DNA of 15,634 bases. Origin: Zopfochytrium polystomum. Taxonomy: Eukaryota > Chytridiomycota > Chytridiomycetes > Chytridiales > Chytridiaceae. The position numbers and the translations under genes are program-made. Position 1 is the stretch's first letter, and each line of letters opens with the position of its first letter. The notes beneath the pieces were generated by a model that saw nothing but the letters and a program-made list of their open reading frames with translations, was not told the origin of the DNA and did no database searches. Where the stretch lies: NCBI GenBank assembly GCA_025765615.1, contig JAIVFJ010000670.1, forward strand, positions 1-15,634. Reading direction: 5' to 3'. Shown here in pieces: positions 8,314 to 15,634 of the stretch.

Positions 8314-9120
8314 TACCTTCTTCCATTACCGGGAAACCAGCTTTTGTACTCAACAGTTTGTCGGGGAATATGCATTTATCGGAAAGTTTGAATCAATTTT
8401 CGTAAGGTTGCTTGATTTACGGGACGAATCCAAAACTTGCTGTTTGTTCATCCTCTGAAACTGAAGCATTTTTTTTCCCAGTTAAACTTGGACATTTGGC
8501 TAGACCTTTTTTGCCACACAACCACAAGCCCCGCGGAATCGCTATCGGCCGTTGCACGCCAAGCGGTCGTTCGAACCATCCAACTTCGTAGAAGGGAAAG
8601 TGTTGCAGACTCCAGCTCCGGAACGAAAGGTTCGAGTCTCTGAGTTTGGAAAAATTCCATGTTACCAGAGGAAAAGAAATTGGAATGAAGCCCTACAGCC
8701 CCTTTACTCTCGAAATTCCCTCGTGCAGAGAACACGGGCGATGCCTTCACGAAATTCCATTTTCCCAAGAATAAAGGCAGCTTTGGAGGAACTGATGCAA
8801 ATGTTGCTTCCCAGCTTATTTACTTGGCGAAGTGAGTCCAATTCCGATTCAGGCGAGGAGCAAAATGTTTACCTTTTCACCGACTCTGCAGAACTTCGTG
8901 GAAGACTCATTCGCCCACTTTGTCAAAGTGACGGTTAGGAGGGCGGTTGGACTGTAAATTCACTCTCCCAACCCCGCCTTCAATGCTCGATTCCATAATG
9001 CTAATGCAACCGCTTGCCCGGCCATTCACGCATCTTACGTAAATATTTTTGGCACATCCGTTCTCTTTGTGTTCAGCCAATAAAAAGAAAAGAAGAAAAG
9101 TGGGATTCGCCTTGCTGGTC

Positions 9121-12100
9121 CTATAGCTCCGAAAACCGCCTCTTGCTCGATTCAACTTCCTCCCTCGCCGAGGCAATAATCTCATCCAGCCGGCGTTTTA
9201 GCGCCTTGGCTGTTGGTGACGAAGGCAAAGCCGTTTCGGCATTTGCTACTGTGATTGCCGCCAGCCGCCGCTTCTGAGACCCAGGAGGTGAGGTGTTTGC
9301 CAAAATGACTCCGTTGGTCGCCACCGACGCGTCATGACCGCCATCTCCGGTGCCATTCGCTTCAAGACCTCCGTTTGCGAGCTCCTCGTCGTCTGAGCTG
9401 GAAGGGGCCCACACATTGACGACCTGTTCCATCCAAGTACTGAGCACTTCACTGGCTTTCTCTGAAACCGCCTGCACGACACCTGGAAGACCCCTCGCAT
9501 CGTACCACGGCCCACTGGTTCCGCCACCGACGAGACTGCCCACTCTTCGTACCTCTTCTTCCAGCGCGGCCCACGCGGCCGCGGCGATACAGCTCGCGAC
9601 TGATTTAAAAGGAAATCGGGGCGCCGGGGATAGGAGACCGTACGAATGCGTGAAAGGAGCGAGCCTCGACCAAATAGATGGAATGAGCGAAGGAGGAGAA
9701 AGCGACCAGGCGTGGCCCGGGACGGCGCCGGTGGCAATCCGTGTCGCGTAAGTGTCGTACAGTTCTTTAACAGTTTGCAGAGAGCCGGCTTGACCGGGGC
9801 GCCTGCGGTTTCTTTGGTGGATCGGCCCCGCTCCTTTTGGGGCTGTCATATGCGGGAGACGGAACGCCGACAACGCTCTCACGATAAAATCGACGGTCGC
9901 GGGAGCATTCCAAGTCAGCGGTGGTAAGCGGTGGGGACCCACAACGGGGGTGAAGTTCGGGGCAGGAAATGGAGCGTGCGTCGAGGATGGATGTGTGAGA
10001 AGAGTGATGACTGCATCGACTTGAATGTTGTAGAGATCGACAAGAGTATTAAATGTCTTCATGTGATTATCGACATCAATTGCTGGATAATTTTTTTTTC
10101 CCTATCGAGTTAGTGGTTGGACAGCAGGCTAGAAATCACTCACAAAATTCAGACGTGGGGACGGATTCGTCGACTTTTCCAAAGGCAAATGTAATGCTTT
10201 CAGCTGTGCCTGTGGTTGCCAAATCTGTGTGGAACGAATCCCTGTAAGTTTTAATGAGGGTGCTCTCTTAACGATACCTTTCAAAATGTTGTCTCGCATG
10301 ACTAATGTGCCGCCGCCAAACTCGATTGACCAATTCAACCCCTCTTGAAGTCTTGACAATGCTCCGTTTAAGTCGTGCGAGTCGCCCTCGCGAAGATTTA
10401 ACTCCGCAACTTCTACCATTGATATTGGGCCGCCACAGGAAGACAAGAACGACGCAATGCTCAGCTCGGAGGGTGCGGCCTTCTTGAACTCCAAAAGAGA
10501 CAGAGTTGGAGTCGGTACGAATAATAAAAGAAGGGGTATATCCGCCAAAAGTGGAAGGTAGAGCAGCATTGTGTAAAGTCTTGTCCGATTCTCTGTCCAC
10601 CAGGTGCTGCAAACGAGGGTTTCAGAGAGAGCAGCAACATCATCTTGGATCAAACCTTAATTTTGTCTGTTCAGTCGGCAGAGAAAACTGGAAAAGGGCC
10701 GCATTCGCCCCAGACAACGCGGCATCCGAGTTGTGCTTTTCGCCGTTTACTCAGCATCACTTAGAGGTGGAAAATCAAAAAATAGCTACCTTCATCTCCA
10801 TGCCATGAAGCTCGGTTCCTTTGGCTACCTCGAGGTGTTCGACGATAACTTCCACCATCCGCTTTTTACGACTCCGTCGCACTACATTTTTGGTCCTCTG
10901 CGCATCGATGTTGATATCCCAAACCTCTGCCACGCTTCGTCCAATCTCTTCACGAATGACGCCTTTCCGAATTTCCTCGCTCGTACTTTCCACGCCAGCC
11001 GCCGAACCCAGTTTACTTCGGGTCCATAAAGTAGCGAACTTGGACAGAGCGCTTGATGGTGAGTCGATGCTCGGTGTGGATATAGCGAGTTTAAAGAAGA
11101 CGGGGGCTGTTGATGCTAGAGCGGGCGGTTTCAGCGCAAAGGACTTGAGGGGACCTCGCGTGCTCGAGTCCTTGGCAATGAGGCTAACCCCAAGCTCGAG
11201 AGCAAGGTCCAACGGTGCGAAGCACGCCTCGTTAAAGGAAGGCTTCCATATGGGAATAGGAGAGAGGCATGGAGCTAGTAAGCACGATATTGAAAGAAAG
11301 CACTTCAGAGTACCAGGTACAAGCTCGTTTCATCGTATCCACGGGCCTCAGCTTTTGTTCGCCACCCAGCAACGGCCACAGCTCCGATTGGGGAACCAAC
11401 ACCGGTCTCCAACACATTCCAGAAAAACCTCTGGACGCGGCGAACTCTTTCTTGCCGCCGCCTCTCCTTCTCCTCTGCCCTCCTCCTTGCTGCTTTTAAC
11501 CAAGTGCGAACAACAGCTCTCTCCACCCTCGCGGCATCAAAGTCTTCCGCAGTGCGTACAGACTCCATTTGCATCATAATCTCCTCAGCGGCAATATCCT
11601 CCGTCATGTTCAGGGTAACAGAGTTGATGACTGAGGAGAGAACGGCCCGTGCATGGTTGTCGATTATTAGCGCCTCGACTGCTGTGCGGCGGAGTTCAGC
11701 CCCAATGAGTGCGTTGAGTAATGAAAGTTCCTGCTGAGTTGGCGGGGAGGCGTTTATCGGTAAAGGAGGCTTGCTCTGACTGGGCAATTTCGCGATTGCT
11801 CTTGTTGGGGAAGTTGAGGTTCGTTTCGTCACGATTGTTATGGGTGTTGGGTGCGGCGCCGGTGCCGGTGCCGGTGGTGGCTGGGAAAGAGTTTTGGCCT
11901 GAACTGCAGTGAAAGGCACGGACAGAAGAGGGTCAGGGGCCCGAAACTCAAATCGATCCTGCCACACTGGTGTGGGAGTTGCAGGCAACCCAAAAGAAGG
12001 AGGCTGCGGCGGGAATAGAATACTAGAAGGTGGGTGTTCGCTGTTTAAACCAACGTCCGGCTTTGTGTATGATGGTTTCCTCGTTCGCGTGATAGATTCG

Positions 12101-14614
12101 GATGTGCTTCGTTTGTTCATTGAGGGCTTGAACACCAACGGAGAGCCAGGAGAGGGAATGGGCAAATGAGTGCTCGAGGAATTCCGCCCGAATGATGGTG
12201 GAATTTCTTCGGTAGTCGGGCTTAAAACTTTCCGAATGTCTGGCACCTTCTGCGTGGAGACACGTCGCGGTGGAGGTATTATCGCGGGTACAAATGACTG
12301 GCGTGGGACGTTCCGGGCTATGACTAACGGTAAGTGTTGAATGGCTGCAATCGTTGAACCGCTTACGTTCAGGCTGCAATCCGTCAATTACAGCGGTGAT
12401 CTCCACCCCAGCCGCCTTTTTCTTCGATTCTGAGCGACGTCCGCGGTAGCAAAGGGGGTGACGGGGATTCTTCAAATACAGGCTTCTTGACACCTTGACT
12501 ACCTGGCTGTTTCCCAATCATGGCCACCCACTCTCCCTCAAAATCCTCTCGGTCGCACCGAACACCGTGCGCTTCAAGGAAGGAAACCGCCTCCTCTTCG
12601 TCATCAAACCGAGAGGATCGAGAAGGTCCCGAACCGGAAAGTGCGGCGGAAGGTTGTAATAGCTTCGTGTGTGCATACCACGCAAAGCAGCTTTTCGAAT
12701 AGCGTAGAACTCTTGATGGAGGAGGCAGGCAAACAGGAAGGGAGTTGTTGGAGCGAAGCACATTCGAAAGAAGCGCGTGAAAAAATTCATGCTGCCAGGG
12801 CACCTCGGTGGACGGGCGCGGGTCGATGTATCGGTGAGGCATTGGGCGAGCTGTTGGAATTCGATTGCCAGCTGTATATGAGGATGGGAAAAGATTGCAG
12901 GCGGGAGGATCGTCTCCAGCGTGGAGACTACCTCATTCTGCCACAAATGGGAGAGGATATAGTATGCATGGAATTCCGGCTCGTTTAGGGATTCAATTCC
13001 GGTGCTTCGAAGGTCCACATAGTATTCACGAAGGCTCTGTAAGGCTTCAAACTATGTTATCATTATGGTCAGCTATCTGTAAAATTTGCCTACTTTTCCG
13101 CATTTGCTCTTGCTCCTGCTGCAGAGATATAACCGGATGATTGCAAAACTTGAACGCAGAGAGTATGTGAAAGCGAGCTATCCTTTCGTGACATTCTACT
13201 GCTTCAATTCCCCTATAGTTCTGAAGGGTGAAGTCGTTTCGGATAGAACGACATCGATCCCTTATAAATGGTTGCGCTGCCTCCAAAGTTCGTTCCGGAA
13301 TGACAGTATGGAGGAGATAGTCCAAGGTTTTCTGCATTTGCGGCATCAAAAGAAATACTTCGACGACCTTTTCCCGTTGTAAATGAAAGTGGAGCCTTAC
13401 CACAAGCACTCTGGGCGGTCTCACATCGCACGGCATCGGCACAGGGTCTCCAGCTGCCGATCTTCTGTATCTTTTTACGCATCGGTCGTGGTCCGCGAAT
13501 TCCGTTCCTTCAATTTTTTCAAATTCATGCAGGCCTTTTTGAAACTCTCGCTCATGTCGTTCGAATTCGGGGCACATGTCCTCGCATTCCCCAACAAAGA
13601 CGATTGCGTCGGACAAAGCAACTTTCGCCGTTGGGTCCGACATTTTACCGGCTTTTATGTACGCAAGGCGCAACGATTCGCGTTGTTTGCTCATCTAAAT
13701 GACATAATTCAGTGGCTTCGGTCAAGTACTAATTTCATTTAAAAACTCTGCAAATCACCTCGAGGTATTTGTTGCCCTGTGGACCAGTGGTGAAGCGATC
13801 AGCACGGTTAGCTTGCCTTTGGTATGTCGGTTCAGCGTACAGAAAGTCGATCTGAAGTTGGTCCATGTCTTACAGTTTTGGAGGTGCCGAAAGGAAATTC
13901 GATGCTGCGGGCGGGCTTGACGGGAGGAGGCGTTCTGATACTGGCTGCTCCCGGGAGCCGGGCTGGTGTGTTGCGGTAATCATGGGCGCCAAGACTGCTC
14001 CAGCAGAAGCTCCATTGGGTGTGCGTTGTTGCTGTTTCGGTCGGAGAAAGGAGAAATTCGAGGCATCTCGCGTTGAGGCGACAATGCTTGATAGTTCCTT
14101 CTCTTGGCCGTCGTCAAAATCTGTACCGTTTCCGAACTGGTCAACGCCATCCAAAGACATTGGCTCGTCTGAAAACTGAACGCTATCGACAGGGTTGCTC
14201 GCGACGGGAGCCGGTTGATTCCTCGTCGTCGCTGTGTTGAAAACCATGGACCGATTGGCAAACCCCCCGTCCACGTCCACGCTGATCACGAGAGACTCCG
14301 CCTGCAACCCTCCCAGGCGGCTGTTGCTCGTGAGCTCCCATTCGAAATGGTTCCATGAGTTGATCGACTGGGTGTAAACGATCCTCGGCCACGAGCAGAC
14401 GGCGGAGCCGTTGACGCGACTGCGATGGCTGCGGGCTTCCGCTGATGAAGTCAAAGCTTGCAAAGGTTCGCCCTGGCGTGGGAGTATTCGGTGTGCTGGA
14501 ACTGCCGCCGCGACGGCCTGCGTTTGTGGTTATTCGCGTTGCTGCTGCAGCCCTCGGCGGAGAGACCCTGGTGAGTGGGTTTCGTTGTTGTGTCGCGTTG
14601 GCTTGTGGCCACAT
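9121..14614 (-). CDS. SAC3: SAC3/GANP-family mRNA-export scaffold (TREX-2), about twelve exons, one frame break
   Basis: Proposed exons are 14614-14380, 14309-13874, 13816-13759, 13694-13401, 13331-13094, 13044-12503, 12429-12367, 12323-11314, 11242-10790, 10735-10656, 10606-10144 and 10101-9121. The total is about 1617 residues, nearer to animal GANP than to budding-yeast Sac3. The N terminus is disordered and Ser/Pro-rich. The SAC3 core (about 224-600) shows GECEDMCPEFE, RSAAGDP, DVRPPRVL, FIRDRCRSIRNDF, AVECHERIARFHIL and LQSLREYYVDLR. A charged helix rich in Arg and Glu with TWLKAARRR (about residues 890-940) fits the Cdc31/centrin-binding region. A C-terminal part containing WWTENRTRLY and PLLLLF resembles the GANP C-terminal domain. 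Known role: Sac3 binds Thp1, Sus1 and Cdc31 at the nuclear basket and couples transcription to mRNA export. The core is certain. The first two exons and the borders of the short 3' introns are less so. An ATG at 14689 in the same frame is an alternative start. The frame is broken near 12604-12611. Confidence 0.88.
10102..10143 (-). other. SAC3 last intron (42 nt) with CTAAC branch site
   Basis: A GTGAGT donor, an exact CTAAC branch motif and a GATAG acceptor only a few bases later make a compact intron in phase 0. It joins PRLNF to GKKNYPAIDVDNH and removes an in-frame TAG. The next exon opens with a run of nine A on the coding strand. A later acceptor (CATGAAG) is possible and would drop 14 residues. 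Confidence 0.7.
10242..10277 (-). other. Possible 36-nt SAC3 intron
   Basis: The segment has a GTATCG start and a CTTACAG end, and splicing or reading through both keep the frame (36 nt, no stop). The gene model here leaves it as coding. The protein is too variable at this point to decide. Confidence 0.35.
12572..12611 (-). other. Frame break inside the SAC3 core domain
   Basis: Exon 13044-12503 reads in one frame up to FPVRDLLDPLG. It must move back one base to continue as FDDEEEAVSFLEAHG, which is what Sac3 proteins have here. Exon length (542 nt) misses the length required by its flanking phases by one base. One missing T in the GGTTTG run (minus strand, about 12604-12611) explains it. 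An alternative is a 38-nt intron at 12572-12609 with a GTTTGA donor, which also restores the frame but deletes conserved residues. Confidence 0.75.
13332..13400 (-). other. SAC3 intron of 69 nt that keeps the frame open
   Basis: A GTAAGG donor and TGCAG acceptor in phase 0 join RPPRVLV to KTLDYLL, the conserved Sac3 junction. The intron has no stop and its length is divisible by three, so retention would insert 23 residues without breaking the protein. The intron call rests on the family alignment, not on a stop codon. Confidence 0.75.
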
Positions 14615-15207
14615 CGCGGTCAATCCCAAGATTCGCAGATCTGCCTTGTCAGTGAATGCACTAGGTTTTTCCCACCAGAACCATTCCATCCTCCCCTCGG
14701 TCAGTCGTAGTTAGTGCCTTTGGGGCGCAGGTGGGCAGCCGACGACGAAGGCATCCACGGCGGCGAGCTACTGGCGCGACAATGAGTGAACCGCCAATAA
14801 GCCATTGAATAGGACCCAATCATGGCCTGGCCCCACATTCCGAACACGTGCCACAAAATACAACCAGACCCCACGGCGAGACACCGGGAAAACACGTGAA
14901 TAAACAAGTCAAGCGGACCACCCAACCGAAAACGTGAACCGAACGGATCAGGCGAGACGGCCACCTGCCCGCCCGATTCGCAGCCCACCGGATCTCTAAC
15001 TCCACGCTCGCGCTGCGCTCACGGCTCCCTTTTCCCTCAGAATACGAGCGATCACATTTGCGAACCCCACCACTAGCATCAGTCCACGCACCCCATTGAA
15101 TTTTGCTTCCACGTTCAGAGGAGTGAGTGGCATGTGCTTGATTTCCATTCGAACGTTAATTTATCGGGCCCCTCTCGCTCTTCAAATTGTCGTCGACACA
15201 AAGGAAA
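14615..15207. promoter_or_regulatory. Shared divergent promoter between SAC3 and AUH, with two CACGTG boxes
   Basis: The two start codons face away from each other across about 590 bp. CACGTG occurs at 14845-14850 and 14893-14898, 48 bp apart, and a related AACGTG lies near 14933. CACGTG is the site of Cbf1-type bHLH factors in fungi. The short open frames here (for example 14701-14988 minus) show no family features. A CTGAC plus CAG pair just upstream of 14614 could end a 5'-leader intron of SAC3. Confidence 0.5.
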
Positions 15208-15634
15208 ATGTTTTCTCGCTTGGGCCTGTCGCGCGTACGTCCTCTCTGTCGAGTTCATTCAGCGTCCCTCTTCACTGGTTCGAAGACAAGTGGGGCGGAA
15301 TGCTACGTTGAGCACTTGACCGGCGAAGACTCAGGTTTGCGCACTGTGACCACCCGAATTTTTTCTCAGAACCCAGCTCCTCAGGCATTTCCGTCATCAA
15401 CTTTAACCGCCCCGAGGCTCGGAACGCGTTGGGCAGGCGATTCATGGCGGAATTTCGCGCTGCGCTAGCTGATCTGCGGTTCGACCAGTTGAGTACTCAT
15501 CGCTGGAAAAAGCGGCGACGTGCTACTGACCGTGGTGCTCGTTTGCAATTATAAGACGAGTTCATGTTGTTCTCGTTAGAAGCCTTGTTGATAGAGTCTT
15601 CTGTGCGGGTGCAGATTTAAAGGTAAACCCATTT
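15208..15634 (+). CDS. AUH: Mitochondrial methylglutaconyl-CoA hydratase (AUH-like enoyl-CoA hydratase), 5' part
   Basis: Exons are 15208-15334, 15385-15487 and 15556-15622. Introns are 50 nt (GTTTGC to CTCAG) and 68 nt (GTTGAG to TATAAG, with CTGAC at 15526-15530). A third donor, GTAAAC, starts at 15623, and the window then ends. The 99 residues seen begin with a basic, Ser/Arg-rich stretch without acidic residues (MFSRLGLSRVRPLCRVHSAS), a mitochondrial targeting signal. The crotonase start follows: LTGEDSGISVINFNRPEARN, RRFMAEFRAALADLRFD, then VHVVLVRS and FCAGADLK, the oxyanion-hole segment typical of AUH. Known reaction: hydration of 3-methylglutaconyl-CoA to HMG-CoA in leucine breakdown. 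The upstream in-frame TTG at 15187 is not used. Another enoyl-CoA hydratase is possible, but FCAGADLK favours AUH. Confidence 0.87.

Larger units (their letters stand above)
7675..9120. other. 1.4 kb without a recognised gene
   Basis: Between the Mutator-like element and the SAC3 stop there are only short open frames on both strands: 7990-8211 plus, 8313-7924 minus, 8552-8938 plus. None is certain. An imperfect hairpin, GGCGGTTGG (8942-8950) with CCAACCCCGCC (8968-8978), lies about 140 bp past the SAC3 stop. The part nearest 9120 presumably holds the SAC3 3' UTR, but no clear poly-A signal is seen. Confidence 0.5.

Noticed and set aside
8550..8645. tRNA gene: GCCAAGCGGTC resembles an A box and GGTTCGAGTCT a B box
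   Set aside because: The T stem pairs badly (two of five mismatched), and no acceptor stem or anticodon arm could be drawn at the right spacing.
10821..11579. 252-codon plus-strand open frame
   Set aside because: It lies antisense to SAC3 exons and has the composition expected of a shadow frame. The minus strand carries the splice sites and family motifs.
14701..14988. 95-codon minus-strand frame between SAC3 and AUH
   Set aside because: It lies in the divergent promoter, has no family features, and the frame is probably open by chance in GC-rich DNA.

Overview
The window looks like nuclear DNA of an early-diverging, chytrid-like fungus. Genes are broken by many short GT-AG introns (about 36-107 nt). 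Several introns carry a CTRAY-type branch site, for example CTGAC at 15526-15530. The Sac3 homologue also reads most like zoosporic-fungus sequence. This placement rests on recalled family resemblance and intron style, not on a search.

Three protein-coding genes are supported. (1) Minus strand, 5980-2676: a complete seven-exon gene for an ER/vacuole-type membrane metalloprotease of the M28 family (ERMP1/PFF1-like). All splice phases close on a 929-residue protein with all zinc ligands present. (2) Minus strand, about 14614-9121: a twelve-exon SAC3/GANP gene, the scaffold of the TREX-2 mRNA-export complex. It gives about 1617 residues if a one-base frame break near 12604-12611 is allowed for. 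(3) Plus strand, 15208 to the window end: the first three exons of a mitochondrial methylglutaconyl-CoA hydratase (AUH-like, leucine breakdown). SAC3 and AUH are divergent and share a roughly 0.6-kb promoter interval.

The rest is accessory sequence. 1-2143 holds purine-rich low complexity and two different arrays of about 80-90-bp tandem repeats, each unit with a small hairpin. A lone exon-like ORF sits at 2144-2359, followed by a 33-base A tract. Between the protease and SAC3 (5981-9120) is a cluster of insertions. It includes a 681-bp GC-rich hairpin and microsatellite block flanked by near-identical 18-bp direct repeats. Next to it is a 716-bp element with inverted repeats of about 55 bp and a 9-bp target-site duplication with one mismatch, most like a non-autonomous Mutator-type transposon. 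Last comes about 1.4 kb with no recognisable gene.

The three genes act in unrelated compartments (secretory-pathway proteolysis, mRNA export, mitochondrial amino-acid breakdown), and nothing suggests a shared pathway. The most useful points for follow-up are the SAC3 frame break, the transposon cluster, the hairpin tandem repeats and the very short introns. I saw no convincing new multi-gene system.
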